From an uncultured Gemmiger sp. (GTDB lineage: Bacteria; Bacillota; Clostridia; Oscillospirales; Ruminococcaceae), in NCBI RefSeq assembly GCF_934561205.1, contig NZ_CAKTFU010000003.1, positions 62,001 to 126,000 of the forward strand: a stretch of 64,000 nt of DNA, in the 5' to 3' direction. The position numbers and the translations under genes were made by a program. This document shows positions 41,678 to 50,232 of the stretch, one piece after another (the first letter of the stretch is position 1; each line of letters opens with the position of its first letter). The notes below the pieces were generated by a model. It made no database searches. It had not been told where the DNA came from and saw nothing but the letters and a program-made list of their open reading frames with translations.

Positions 41678-43392
41678 TGCGCCCGCCGCGCACAGCGCAG
41701 TTGGTTGCTGCGCTGATTTCGGCATTGTCGCTGCTGGTGCTGACCCTGTGCACCGTTCTGTTCCTGCGCAGCTACCGCAGCAGTATTATTGAGGCAGCGC
41801 GCACTAACAGCGCCCAGGCGGTCAGCCAGGTGGTGGGCAGCGTCGGCGGCTATGTCGATTCACTGGAGGAGGCCGTCGACATCGTGACCTCCCACTTGGA
41901 CGAGGAAGAAGCCGACCGTGACGCCTTTTTGGCTGCCTTCCTGACAGCCCGCCCCGAAATTGCCGCCATAACCGTCTATGACGAAAACGGCGAACTGCTG
42001 AACTGCTGGGCACAGGACGGCCGCACCCCGCGCGAGGATATCGTGCGCAATCTTTCGTTTGATTTGAAAACTGCCAAGCGGCTGGGGCAGGGCTATATCA
42101 GCCCCCCGCATGTCGAGTCTATCTTTACCGGGTACTACCCGTGGGTCGTTTCGGTCGTGCGCCGCATACCGGACGGCGGGCAGCGGTGCTGGGTGTCCAT
42201 TGATGTCAGCTTTAAGGAGCTGGCGGGCACCATCAATGCGGTCGGTATCGGCCGCCACGGTTACTGCTACCTGATGGACGAGCGCGGCAACATGGTCTAC
42301 CACCCGCAGCAGCAGCTATTGTACGCCGGGCTGAAAAAAGAGGAGGCCGGGCGTCTGGCCTGCATCGGGGACGGCACTTATGTTGAGGACACCGTCATTT
42401 ACAGCGTCAAGCGCGTGCCGGGCAGCCCCTGGCGCGTCGTCGGCGTCAGCTATGTCGATGAAACCGTAAACGACAGCTTCTGGCAGATGTTCCGCATCGC
42501 TGTGGCTACGGCCGCCCTGATTTTTTTCATGGCGCTGGCGGCAGGGCTTGTGCTCTCCCGTTATTTGAGCCGCCCGCTGCAGGAGCTGGAAAGCGCCATG
42601 GAACAGTTTGAGCGTGACGCCGACCACTTTGCCTATCTGCCGGTGCGCGGTACGCGTGAGGTACAGAATCTGTCGGACTCCTTTGCCCATATGGTGCAGC
42701 GCATACAAAAGCTGATGACCACCGTGCGCGAGGAGGAGGTCGTTCTGCGCAAGACAGAGCTGAAAGCCCTGCAGGCGCAGATCAACCCGCATTTTCTGTA
42801 CAACACGCTGGATTCCATTGCGTGGATGTGCGAGCGCGGCAAAAATGCCGACGCCGTCGAGATGGTCCATGCGTTGGCGCAGCTGTTCCGCATCAGCATC
42901 AGCCGCGGCCATGAGCTGATCCCCATTGAAAAGGAGCTGCAGCACGCCGAGGCGTATCTGCGCATCCAGAAGTTCCGCTACAAAAACCGGTTTACCTACC
43001 ACTTTACCGTGGACGAAAGCTGTCTGCACTGCCTTTGCAACAAGATCACCCTGCAGCCCATCATTGAAAATTCCATCGTGCATGGGCTGGATCTGATGGT
43101 CGACGCCGGACACATTGAGATCACCGTCAAGCCGGACGGCGAGGACATTCTGCTGATCGTCGAGGACGACGGCATCGGCATGGAACCGGAGCAGGTCAGC
43201 GCCCTGCTGCAGAACGAGCCGAGTGACCGCACAGGCATCGGCGTCAAAAACGTCAATGACCGCTTGCGCATCTATTTCGGTGCAGAGTACGGATTATCCA
43301 TCCGCAGCGCACCCTATGAGGGGACGACCGTGACGATACGCATGCCCCGTGTGCCGGAGGATAGGGAGGCCGAATATGATAAAACACGTTAA
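41677..43392 (+). CDS. YesM/LytS-type sensor histidine kinase
   Basis: A 571-residue membrane kinase. A helix at residues 8-31 and a second near 270-295 (FRIAVATAALIFFMALAAG) bracket an extracellular Cache-like sensor. HAMP follows, then the His_kinase domain with the phospho-His in QAQINPHFLYNTLDS (about residue 372) and an ATPase domain with LQPIIENSIVHG and DDGIGM. ATG 41677 overlaps the regulator stop (TGATG), and its own end overlaps the start of a sugar-binding lipoprotein by 17 bp, suggesting that the lipoprotein delivers the signal. Confidence 0.92.
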   Translation: MRPPRTAQLVAALISALSLLVLTLCTVLFLRSYRSSIIEAARTNSAQAVSQVVGSVGGYVDSLEEAVDIVTSHLDEEEADRDAFLAAFLTARPEIAAITVYDENGELLNCWAQDGRTPREDIVRNLSFDLKTAKRLGQGYISPPHVESIFTGYYPWVVSVVRRIPDGGQRCWVSIDVSFKELAGTINAVGIGRHGYCYLMDERGNMVYHPQQQLLYAGLKKEEAGRLACIGDGTYVEDTVIYSVKRVPGSPWRVVGVSYVDETVNDSFWQMFRIAVATAALIFFMALAAGLVLSRYLSRPLQELESAMEQFERDADHFAYLPVRGTREVQNLSDSFAHMVQRIQKLMTTVREEEVVLRKTELKALQAQINPHFLYNTLDSIAWMCERGKNADAVEMVHALAQLFRISISRGHELIPIEKELQHAEAYLRIQKFRYKNRFTYHFTVDESCLHCLCNKITLQPIIENSIVHGLDLMVDAGHIEITVKPDGEDILLIVEDDGIGMEPEQVSALLQNEPSDRTGIGVKNVNDRLRIYFGAEYGLSIRSAPYEGTTVTIRMPRVPEDREAEYDKTR

Positions 43393-44344
43393 ACGGCTGC
43401 TGCCGGCGATGCTGGCATTGCTGCTGGCCGGCTGTGCCGCGATTCCGCAGGATACACCCACGAGCCGATACAAGGTCGCGCTGATTGCAAAGTCCACGGG
43501 GCTGGAGTTCTGGAACGCCGTCTTTACGGGGGCACAGGCGGCCGCCACCGAATATAATATCGAACTTACCGTCACCGCGCCCGACGATGAGGAGGACTTT
43601 GAAGGGCAGAACGCCCTGATCGAGAATGCCGTGGAGGAGGGCGCCAAGGCCATCATCTTCTCTGCCATTGACTACGAAGCCAACGCCGCCGCCATTGATG
43701 CCGCTGCGCAGGCGGGTGTTCTCATCATCAATATTGACTCGCAGGTCAATTCCGACCATGTGTCGGCCTACATCGGCGTTGACAACTACGGCGCGGGGCG
43801 TATGGCTGCCCAAAGTGCGCTGGACGGGGTATCGGGGCAGCTGCGCGTCGGTCTGGTCAACTACGAGGTCAACGGTGCCAACGGCCGCGACCGCGCCGCC
43901 GGTGCCTGCGACGCCTTTCAGGAAAGCGGACGCGCCGAGGTCATTGCCACGGTACAGACGCATCCCAATTCCGAGGATGCCCGCCGGGACGTGCTGGAAA
44001 TGCTGCGGGACCACCCCGAAATCAATGTGCTGGTGGCTCTCAATGAGCCGATCGGCGTCGGCACAGCCCGTGCCGTGCACCAGATGCAGCGCGCAGACGA
44101 TTTGTGGCTGGTCGCCTTTGACTCCAACGGCGAAACAGTGGACGCTTTGCAAAACGGCGCCGTGGATGCCCTGATCGTGCAGAACAGTTACTCCATGGGG
44201 TACTTCGGTGTGCAAAGTGCCTATAAAATGCTGGCAGGGCAGGGAAGCAGCGTTGAAACCAACAACGTTACCGCCGCTGCCGTTGTCACCCGCGACAACA
44301 TGTTCGCCATGGATAACCAGCGCGAACTGTTTTTGTTTGAGTAA
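43376..44344 (+). CDS. Sugar-binding lipoprotein, probable receptor for the YesM kinase
   Basis: A 322-residue periplasmic-binding-protein-I fold (RbsB/MglB group) from ATG 43376 after GGGAGG; the in-frame start at 43349 is inside the kinase gene. The lipobox LLAGC places the lipidated Cys at residue 20. Core motifs are KVALIAKSTGLEFWNAVFTGAQ, AKAIIFSAID, GVLIINIDSQ and ISV/YIGVDNYGAGRMAA. It overlaps the YesM gene by 17 bp and is followed by a terminator, so it belongs to the sensory operon and not to the mgl transporter, which has its own binding protein. The arrangement parallels the XylFII-LytS/YesN sugar sensor described in Clostridium. Confidence 0.85.
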   Translation: MIKHVKRLLPAMLALLLAGCAAIPQDTPTSRYKVALIAKSTGLEFWNAVFTGAQAAATEYNIELTVTAPDDEEDFEGQNALIENAVEEGAKAIIFSAIDYEANAAAIDAAAQAGVLIINIDSQVNSDHVSAYIGVDNYGAGRMAAQSALDGVSGQLRVGLVNYEVNGANGRDRAAGACDAFQESGRAEVIATVQTHPNSEDARRDVLEMLRDHPEINVLVALNEPIGVGTARAVHQMQRADDLWLVAFDSNGETVDALQNGAVDALIVQNSYSMGYFGVQSAYKMLAGQGSSVETNNVTAAAVVTRDNMFAMDNQRELFLFE

Positions 44345-44362
44345 GCAGGCCGCCGCCCGATT

Positions 44363-44463
44363 TTGCAAAATTCTTTCAATTATCACCGCCTTTTTCACGG
44401 AGGCGGTGTTTTTTTACCCTTATTTTTGATAGATTTCTTACAAAATTGCATCAATTATAACCG
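44363..44463 (+). repeat. Two copies of a 26-bp direct repeat between the sensor and mgl operons
   Basis: 44363-44388 (TTGCAAAATT...CACCG) and 44438-44463 (TTACAAAATT...AACCG) match at 21 of 26 positions, 75 bp apart. The first overlaps the left arm of the terminator at 44384. Both share CAAAATT-N3-TCAATTAT. This, the terminator and the mgl promoter fill the 327-bp gene-free stretch. Confidence 0.45.
44384..44415 (+). terminator. Terminator of the YesN-YesM-lipoprotein operon
   Basis: CACCGCCT pairs with AGGCGGTG over 9 nt, followed by seven T. Confidence 0.85.
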
Positions 44464-44553
44464 TTTTGTCATTTTTGATGGTCAACCTGCACAAAGAACC
44501 AAACGCATAGTTGGGCAATCTGTTCGACAAGGTGTTTTTTCCCCCTTTTTATC

Positions 44554-44567
44554 GGTGAAATTTCACC
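44554..44567. promoter_or_regulatory. 14-bp palindrome before the mgl promoter
   Basis: GGTGAAATTTCACC is a perfect palindrome whose centre is about 34 bp upstream of the -10 box, next to the -35 region. Related halves CAAGGTG and TTTTTTCACC lie on both sides. Candidate operator of mgl. Confidence 0.45.
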
Positions 44568-44570
44568 TTG

Positions 44571-44599
44571 TTTTTTCACCCCTTCCCGTGTATTATAAT
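44571..44599 (+). promoter_or_regulatory. Promoter of mglBAC
   Basis: Perfect -10 TATAAT at 44594-44599; the -35 at 17 bp is only TTTTTT (44571-44576), as expected for a promoter that needs an activator. Confidence 0.55.
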
Positions 44600-44671
44600 A
44601 ACTGTCATCAGGGCCGCAACCTCTACAAGCGGTCCGCAAAAAAACCACTGCAAAAAGAAGGAGAAACAATT

Positions 44672-45745
44672 ATGAAGAAATTGGCTTCTATCGTACTGGC
44701 CGGCTGCATGGTCGTATCCCTCGCCGCTTGCGGCGGCGCTGCTTCCTCCAGCGCTCCCGCTTCCTCTTCTGAGGCTGTTTCCGCAGCTGAGAGCGCAGCC
44801 GAGAGCGCAGCTGAGAGCGCAGCTGAGAGCGTTACCGAGGCCGCTCAGGGCGGCAAGGTCGGCGTCTGCATCTACAAGTTCGACGATGCTTTCATGACCA
44901 CCTACCGTAATGCTCTGCAGGAAATCCTGGAAGGCAAGGGCTACGAAGTCACCATCGTGGACGGCAACAACGACCAGGCCAAGCAGAACGAGCAGATCAA
45001 CACCTTCATCACCCAGGGTGTCGACGCTCTGATCATCAACCCCGTTATGACCTCCGCCGCTGACCAGATCATCTCCACCGTTAAGGATGCCGATGTTCCC
45101 ACCGTTCTGATCAACCGTGAGCCCACCGCTGACCAGATGTCCGCTTACAACAAGCTGGTCTACGTTGGCTGCGATGCTGCTCAGTCCGGCAAATTCCAGG
45201 GCGAGCTGATCCTCGACACTGAGAACAAGGGCGACATCAACGGCGACGGCAAGGTTTCCTACATCATGATCCAGGGCGACCCCGAGAACATCGATGCTCA
45301 GCTGCGTACCGAGTACTCCGTCAAGGCTCTGAAGGATGCCGGCGTTGAAGTCGAGCAGCTCGACCTGCAGCGCGGTGACTGGGACCGTAACAAGGGCCAG
45401 GAGATCGCTCAGAACGACCTCGCCAAGTTCGGTGATCAGATCGAAGTCGTCTTCTGCAACAACGACGATATGGCTATCGGCGCTCTGCAGGCTATTCAGG
45501 CTGCCAACCGTACCGTCAACAAGGACATCTACCTCGTTGGTGTTGACGCTCTGGACGCTGCTCTGAACGAAGTTGCCAACGGCAACATGACCGGCACTGT
45601 TCTGAACGATGCTAAGGGCCAGGCTACGCAGGCTGTTGCTTCCATGGAGGAGCTGCTGGGCGGCAAGACCTTCGAGGCCGGCAGCCAGAGCGTGTACGTT
45701 GACTATGTCAAGGTCACTCCCGACAATGTTAAGGACTTCCAGTAA
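44672..45745 (+). CDS. mglB: Galactose/methyl-galactoside ABC transporter substrate-binding lipoprotein
   Basis: A 357-residue lipoprotein from ATG 44672 after AAGGAG; the long upstream frame from 44363 is non-coding. The lipobox SLAAC gives Cys20. A Ser/Ala linker with four perfect AES-A repeats precedes the type I binding fold (VGVCIYKFDDAFMTTYRNAL, VTIVDGNNDQAKQNEQ, VLINREPTA, GDINGDGKVSYIMIQGDPE). The D-x-N-x-D-G-x calcium loop in DINGDGK fits galactose/glucose-binding proteins. Its codon use (GCT, GTT, CGT) differs from neighbours and signals high expression. It captures sugar for MglAC. Confidence 0.9.
   Translation: MKKLASIVLAGCMVVSLAACGGAASSSAPASSSEAVSAAESAAESAAESAAESVTEAAQGGKVGVCIYKFDDAFMTTYRNALQEILEGKGYEVTIVDGNNDQAKQNEQINTFITQGVDALIINPVMTSAADQIISTVKDADVPTVLINREPTADQMSAYNKLVYVGCDAAQSGKFQGELILDTENKGDINGDGKVSYIMIQGDPENIDAQLRTEYSVKALKDAGVEVEQLDLQRGDWDRNKGQEIAQNDLAKFGDQIEVVFCNNDDMAIGALQAIQAANRTVNKDIYLVGVDALDAALNEVANGNMTGTVLNDAKGQATQAVASMEELLGGKTFEAGSQSVYVDYVKVTPDNVKDFQ
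44783..44830 (+). repeat. Four 12-bp tandem repeats in mglB
   Basis: GCAGCTGAGAGC, with one C for T variant, is repeated four times and encodes the AES-A linker behind the lipid anchor. The count may vary between strains. Confidence 0.75.
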
Positions 45746-45778
45746 TCCGTAATTACGCTGCGTAACGCAAGCTGATTC

Positions 45779-45815
45779 TGGGTGCGTGTGCATGTGCGCA
45801 CGCACCCACTTTTTT
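45779..45815 (+). terminator. Intra-operon terminator between mglB and mglA
   Basis: TGGGTGCGTG pairs with CACGCACCCA over 10 nt, followed by CTTTTTT. Partial termination here would give far more binding protein than transporter. Confidence 0.75.
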
Positions 45816-45859
45816 CGCAAAAAGGTTACAAAAAGATTAAGCAGAAGGGGGCCAGCGAA

Positions 45860-47368
45860 TTGTCAGAGTACCGCTTGGAGATGTGTGATGTCGTCAAGAC
45901 GTTCCCCGGCGTCAAGGCACTGAATCACGCACAGCTGAAATTGAAACCCGGCACCGTCCATGCACTGATGGGCGAGAACGGCGCGGGCAAGTCCACCTTG
46001 ATGAAGTGTATGTTCGGTATCTACCACATGGACGAAGGCAAGGTTATTTATGAGGGGCAGGAGGTTCAGATCAAGGGACCTCTGGATGCACTGAATCGCG
46101 GCATTGCGATGGTGCACCAGGAATTGCAGCCCATCCCGGAGCGTTCCATCGGCGAGAATATCTACGTCGGGCGCTACCCAACCAAGAAATACGGACCCGT
46201 CACCGTCATCGACCACGACAAAATGTACGCCGATGCGGCCAAGGTCCTGAAGGAAGTCCATCTGAATTATGATCCGCACGCAAAGCTCGGAACCTTGAGC
46301 GTTTCCCAGATGCAGCTGGTGGAGATCGCCAAGGCGGTCTCCGCAGACTGCAAGGTGCTGATCCTCGACGAGCCGACCTCCTCGCTGACGGCAGCTGAGG
46401 TCGAGGCACTGTTCACCATCGTGAACGAGCTGCGCGCCAAGGGCGTTTCCATCGTCTACATCAGCCATAAAATGGACGAAATTCTTCGCATCAGCGACGA
46501 AGTCACCATCATGCGCGACGGCCAGTACATCGGCACCTGGGAGGCCAAGGAACTGACCACCGATATGATCATCACCAAGATGGTCGGCCGTGAGCTGTCG
46601 AACCTCTACCCGCCGCGCTCGAATACGCCCGGTGAGGTCGTGTTTGAGGTCAAGGACTTCACGTCCATCAACCCCAAGAGCTTCCGTCACGTCAACTTCA
46701 ACGTCCGCAAGGGCGAGATCCTCGGCGTTGCGGGTCTGGTCGGTGCTCAGCGCACTGAGCTGATGGAGGGCCTGTTCGGTCTGCGCTGCCACACGTCGGG
46801 CACCATCACCTATAAGGGCAAGGAACTGACCATCAACCAGCCGCAGGACGCCATCAAAAACGGCATCGCCATGCTGACCGAGGACCGCCGCGCCACCGGT
46901 ATTCTGGGTGTGCTTTCCATTGCGGATAACGTCTCCATTGCATCGCTGAACAAGTATCTGATCGGCGGCATCATGCTGGACGACAACAAGATTGAGCAGC
47001 TGGTGCAGGATAATGTCGCCAAGCTGTCCATCAAGACGCCATCCTCCAAAACGCAGATTCAATCGCTGTCCGGCGGTAACCAGCAGAAGGTGCTGATCGC
47101 CCGCTGGCTGGCCAACGACCCCGATGTTTTCATCATGGACGAGCCGACCCGCGGCATCGACGTCGGTGCAAAGTATGAAATTTACTGCATCATCGCCGAG
47201 ATGGCCAAACAGGGCAAGAGCATCATCATGATCTCCTCCGAAATGAGCGAGCTGATCGGTATGTCGGACCGTATTATGGTCATGTGCGATGGCCGCTGCA
47301 CCGGCTTTATCGACGGTGATAAGGCGAACCAGGAGAACATCATGACGCTGGCTACCCAGTTTGAATAA
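45860..47368 (+). CDS. mglA: Galactose/methyl-galactoside ABC transporter ATP-binding protein
   Basis: A 502-residue protein with two ABC domains. The start is taken as TTG 45860 ([17 protein letters not shown]), with AGAAGGGGG 8 bp upstream; the ATG-less frame before it runs through the terminator. The first domain has Walker [23 protein letters not shown] and ILDEPTSSL; the second has a degenerate Walker A (GLVGAQRTE), signature [15 protein letters not shown] and [10 protein letters not shown], as usual in MglA/RbsA. It energises sugar import through MglC. Confidence 0.93.
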   Translation: MSEYRLEMCDVVKTFPGVKALNHAQLKLKPGTVHALMGENGAGKSTLMKCMFGIYHMDEGKVIYEGQEVQIKGPLDALNRGIAMVHQELQPIPERSIGENIYVGRYPTKKYGPVTVIDHDKMYADAAKVLKEVHLNYDPHAKLGTLSVSQMQLVEIAKAVSADCKVLILDEPTSSLTAAEVEALFTIVNELRAKGVSIVYISHKMDEILRISDEVTIMRDGQYIGTWEAKELTTDMIITKMVGRELSNLYPPRSNTPGEVVFEVKDFTSINPKSFRHVNFNVRKGEILGVAGLVGAQRTELMEGLFGLRCHTSGTITYKGKELTINQPQDAIKNGIAMLTEDRRATGILGVLSIADNVSIASLNKYLIGGIMLDDNKIEQLVQDNVAKLSIKTPSSKTQIQSLSGGNQQKVLIARWLANDPDVFIMDEPTRGIDVGAKYEIYCIIAEMAKQGKSIIMISSEMSELIGMSDRIMVMCDGRCTGFIDGDKANQENIMTLATQFE

Positions 47369-47382
47369 GGAGGAATCCGAAA

Positions 47383-48366
47383 ATGGAGAAAAAATTCGAC
47401 TTTAAAAAATTCCTGTCCAATAACGCGATCATTATTCTGATCGTTTTGCTGGCCCTCTTCGTCGGCTGCACGACCCAGAACTTCTTTACTGAGAAAAACG
47501 GCAAAAACCTGCTGCTGAACGTCGCCCCGCGTTTCATCATCGCCTGCGGCGTTTCCGGCTGCCTGATCACCAAGGGCACTGACCTGTCCGCCGGCCGCCA
47601 GGTCGGCCTGGCCGCCTGCTTCTCCGCCATGCTGCTGCAGAGCGTTGACTACGCTGCCCGCATGCTGCCCTGGCTGCCCAATATTCCGTGGCCCGTGGCC
47701 CTGCTGATCGTCATGGCGATTATGGCCTGCTTCGGTGCCATCAACGGCTGCATTATCGCATTCCTGAAGGTTCCTCCTTTCATCGCTACGCTGGGCATGC
47801 AGACCATCGTCTACGGCCTGTGCTCCGTCATCACCAACAACCAGCCCATGGGCGGCTACAAGCAGAGCTACCTGACCGTTGCCAGCGGCACGCTGGGCCC
47901 CATCCCGTTCCTGGCTATTTTCGCACTGATCATCGGCATCTTCTTCTGGTTCCTGTACAATAAGACCCGTCACGGCAAGTACATGTACGCCATCGGCGGC
48001 AACGAGAACGCCGCTCAGGTTGCCGGTGTCAACGTCACCGCGTCCCTGATCCGCATCTACATCCTGGCCTCCTGCATGTACGCTCTCGGTGGCTTCCTCG
48101 TCGGCGCAAAGGCCGGCGGCGCCTCCACCAACACCGGCAACGGCTATGAGCTGGAAGCTATCGCAGCCTGCACCATCGGCGGCGTTTCCACCAACGGCGG
48201 CGTCGGCAAGGTCTCCGGCGTTCTGGTCGGTGTTCTGGTCTTTGAAGTCCTGAAGATCTGCCTGCAGTTCCTCGGCGTCGACCCCGCCTACACCTACATT
48301 GCACAGGGTCTTGTCATCGTCATCGCCGTTGCTCTTGACCTGCGCAAGTACCTGGCTAAGAAGTAA
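47383..48366 (+). CDS. mglC: Galactose/methyl-galactoside ABC transporter permease
   Basis: A 327-residue membrane protein from ATG 47383 after AAGGAGG, 14 bp behind mglA. About nine hydrophobic segments; typical blocks are NVAPRFIIACGVSGCLITKGTDLSAG, NGCIIAFLKVPPFIATLGMQTI and the EAA-like IGGNENAAQVAGVNV. It forms the channel of the Mgl importer as a homodimer. Confidence 0.93.
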   Translation: MEKKFDFKKFLSNNAIIILIVLLALFVGCTTQNFFTEKNGKNLLLNVAPRFIIACGVSGCLITKGTDLSAGRQVGLAACFSAMLLQSVDYAARMLPWLPNIPWPVALLIVMAIMACFGAINGCIIAFLKVPPFIATLGMQTIVYGLCSVITNNQPMGGYKQSYLTVASGTLGPIPFLAIFALIIGIFFWFLYNKTRHGKYMYAIGGNENAAQVAGVNVTASLIRIYILASCMYALGGFLVGAKAGGASTNTGNGYELEAIAACTIGGVSTNGGVGKVSGVLVGVLVFEVLKICLQFLGVDPAYTYIAQGLVIVIAVALDLRKYLAKK

Positions 48367-48368
48367 TT

Positions 48369-48596
48369 ATGGAAGAACAAGAGAAACAACTCACCCCTGA
48401 AACGCCGGAGACGGCCGAAACCCCCGAAACGGAGTCTGCGCGTCCCGACCGCAGCCAGCTGAATGCCTTTGAAAATTTCTACGAAAATTTCCGCAAGGTG
48501 CCGCTGAAATACATCGACATATTTATCGGTGTCTGCATTACGGCGCTGGTCATAGTGGTTCTTATCGGGATTCTGAAAAGTAAGGGATTCTTCTAA
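48369..48596 (+). CDS. Single-helix membrane protein, 75 residues, last gene of the mgl operon
   Basis: It starts at ATG 48369, 2 bp after the mglC stop, with no good ribosome site of its own, so translation is probably coupled. An acidic Glu/Thr/Pro-rich N-terminal half (TPETPETAETPETES), a conserved-looking NAFENFYENFRKVPLKYIDI, and one membrane helix (FIGVCITALVIVVLIGIL) before KSKGFF. No known family. Its place suggests an accessory or assembly factor of the sugar importer. Confidence 0.7.
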   Translation: MEEQEKQLTPETPETAETPETESARPDRSQLNAFENFYENFRKVPLKYIDIFIGVCITALVIVVLIGILKSKGFF

Positions 48597-48603
48597 AAAA
48601 GCA

Positions 48604-48639
48604 AATCGCCCGCAGAAGGTAAAACTTCTGCGGGCGATT
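48604..48639. terminator. Bidirectional terminator, perfect 15-bp stem
   Basis: AATCGCCCGCAGAAG pairs with its complement over GTAAAA between the mgl operon and the converging flavin reductase gene. Confidence 0.85.
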
Positions 48640-48654
48640 CTTGTTTACGAAAAT

Positions 48655-49233
48655 TTATTTTTTTACGGGCTTTTTCTTTTTGCGAACGCTGTAACCAAAG
48701 CTGCCCAGCTTGCGTCCCAGTGCCAGATAATCGCCGTGGGAATAGACGATCAGCTTGGCCTTGTTCAGGCACAGCTTGCCTTTTTCGTCCAGCAATGCCT
48801 CGTCCACATCCACGGCCACACACTCGGCCAGAAACAGGTCGTGGCTGCCTAAATGGATGACCTGCGTCACCTTACACTCCAGGTTGACGGGGCTTTCCGC
48901 CAGCAGCACGGTGCCGACCTTGGCGGCGGGGGCGGGGGTCAGGTGCATGGCGGCAAATTTGTCTATGTCGCGTCCGCTTTTGACGCCGCACCAGTCAATG
49001 GCGCGCACCAGATTTTCGGTAGGCAGGTTTACAACAAATTCACCGCTTTCGGCAATCAGATGATGGCTGTACCGTTCGGGCCGAACGCTGATGGACAGCA
49101 TCGGCGGCTGGGTGCAGATGGTGCCGCACCAGCCCACCGTGATAAGATTCGGCTTGTCGGGCGAACCGCAGCTTACCAGCACCGGCGGTTCGGGATTTAA
49201 CAGGGTGGAACCTTTCCAGACCTGACGGCTCAT
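48655..49233 (-). CDS. Flavin reductase-like (FMN-binding split barrel) protein
   Basis: A 192-residue protein from ATG 49233 after AAGGAGG. Split-barrel blocks are PPVLVSCGSPDKPNLITVGWCG-like PVLVSCG...NLITVGWCGTIC, MLSISVRPERYSHHLI and GEFVVNLPTENL. Relatives bind FMN and reduce it or other acceptors with NAD(P)H. The C-terminus is basic (RKKKKPVKK). The start overlaps the stop of the glycosyltransferase by 4 bp, so the two are coupled, though no common role is clear. Confidence 0.85.
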   Translation of the reverse strand: MSRQVWKGSTLLNPEPPVLVSCGSPDKPNLITVGWCGTICTQPPMLSISVRPERYSHHLIAESGEFVVNLPTENLVRAIDWCGVKSGRDIDKFAAMHLTPAPAAKVGTVLLAESPVNLECKVTQVIHLGSHDLFLAECVAVDVDEALLDEKGKLCLNKAKLIVYSHGDYLALGRKLGSFGYSVRKKKKPVKK

Positions 49234-50213
49234 TGTGCATCCTCCTTGATTTCACCAAAGTTGGGGGTCGTTTCGCTGATAATATAGCGCGGGCGGTGCT
49301 TGGACTCCATGTAAATTTTGCCGATATACTCACCGATAACGCCCAGGCAAATCAGCTGTACCCCGCTTACAAAGCAGATGATGCTGGTCATGGACGCCCA
49401 GCCCGAAACGGTCGCGCCGATAATGGCCTCCACAACAGCCCAAATCACGCCGATAAAGCTGACCAGCGCCACAAAAACGCCAAAGCCCGTGATAAAACGA
49501 ATGGGCTTGATGGACAGGCTCGTGATGCCGTCAAACGCCAGCGACAGCATCTTGGACAGGGGATAGTGGCTTTCGCCGGCGATGCGCTCGTGGCGCTCGT
49601 AGGTAACACTGGTGGATTTGAAGCCGACCAGCGGCACCATGCCGCGCAGGAACAGGTTGACCTCCTTAAACTTGGCAAACTCCTCCAGTACGCGGCTGCT
49701 CAGCAAGCGATAGTCGGCGTGGTTAAAAACAACCTCGGCGCCCATGGCATTCAGCAGCTTGTAGAAACTTTCGGCGGTAAAACGCTTAAAAAAGGTGTCG
49801 GTGTCGCGTTTACTGCGCACGCCGTACACTACATCGCAGCCGTCGCGATAGGCGTCTACCATGCCGTCCATGGCGTTGATGTCGTCCTGACCGTCGCAGT
49901 CGATGGAGATGGTAATGTCGCAGCGGCTCTTGGCCTCCATCAGACCGGCCAGCACGGCGTTTTGGTGGCCGCGGTTGCGGCTTTGGCAGATGCCGACATA
50001 GTGCTCATCGGCGGCAGCCAGCCCGTTGATGATTTCCCAGGTGCGGTCTTTGGAACCGTCGTTCACAAACAGGACGCGGCTGTCGGGGCTGATTTTCCCG
50101 ACTGCGGCAAGATCGTTTATCTTCTGCAAAAACAGTGGCGCGGTGATGGGCAAAACCTCCTGCTCGTTGTAGCAGGGGATAACAATATACAAAATCGGTT
50201 GGGTGCGATTCAT
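49230..50213 (-). CDS. Polyisoprenyl-phosphate glycosyltransferase (GtrB/DPM1-like, family 2)
   Basis: A 327-residue protein from ATG 50213 (MNRTQPILYIVIPCYNEQEVL) after AGGAG. The GT-A domain has VIPCYNE, FVNDGSKDRTW, SIDCDGQDDI (metal-binding DxD region) and the lipid-site region MVPLVGFKSTSVTYERHERIAGESHYPL. Two C-terminal helices (FGVFVALVSFIGVIWAVVEAI and IICFVSGVQLICLGVIGEYIGKIY) anchor it. It should load a sugar onto undecaprenyl phosphate for later use outside the membrane. The gene is 19 bp behind the Crp-type regulator. Confidence 0.88.
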   Translation of the reverse strand: MNRTQPILYIVIPCYNEQEVLPITAPLFLQKINDLAAVGKISPDSRVLFVNDGSKDRTWEIINGLAAADEHYVGICQSRNRGHQNAVLAGLMEAKSRCDITISIDCDGQDDINAMDGMVDAYRDGCDVVYGVRSKRDTDTFFKRFTAESFYKLLNAMGAEVVFNHADYRLLSSRVLEEFAKFKEVNLFLRGMVPLVGFKSTSVTYERHERIAGESHYPLSKMLSLAFDGITSLSIKPIRFITGFGVFVALVSFIGVIWAVVEAIIGATVSGWASMTSIICFVSGVQLICLGVIGEYIGKIYMESKHRPRYIISETTPNFGEIKEDAQ

Positions 50214-50232
50214 GGCGATACTCCTGTCCGTA

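Noticed and set aside
40430..43392. Two-component pair as regulator of uvrC
   Set aside because: The distance of 20 bp to uvrC reflects gene order only; the overlap with the sugar lipoprotein and nearby mgl operon are stronger context.
44363..44671. Upstream in-frame extension of mglB
   Set aside because: It crosses a terminator and promoter, and the lipoprotein signal begins at 44672.
44783..44830. Short repeat array as a CRISPR or minisatellite
   Set aside because: It is a four-unit 12-bp coding repeat without spacers, encoding a flexible linker.
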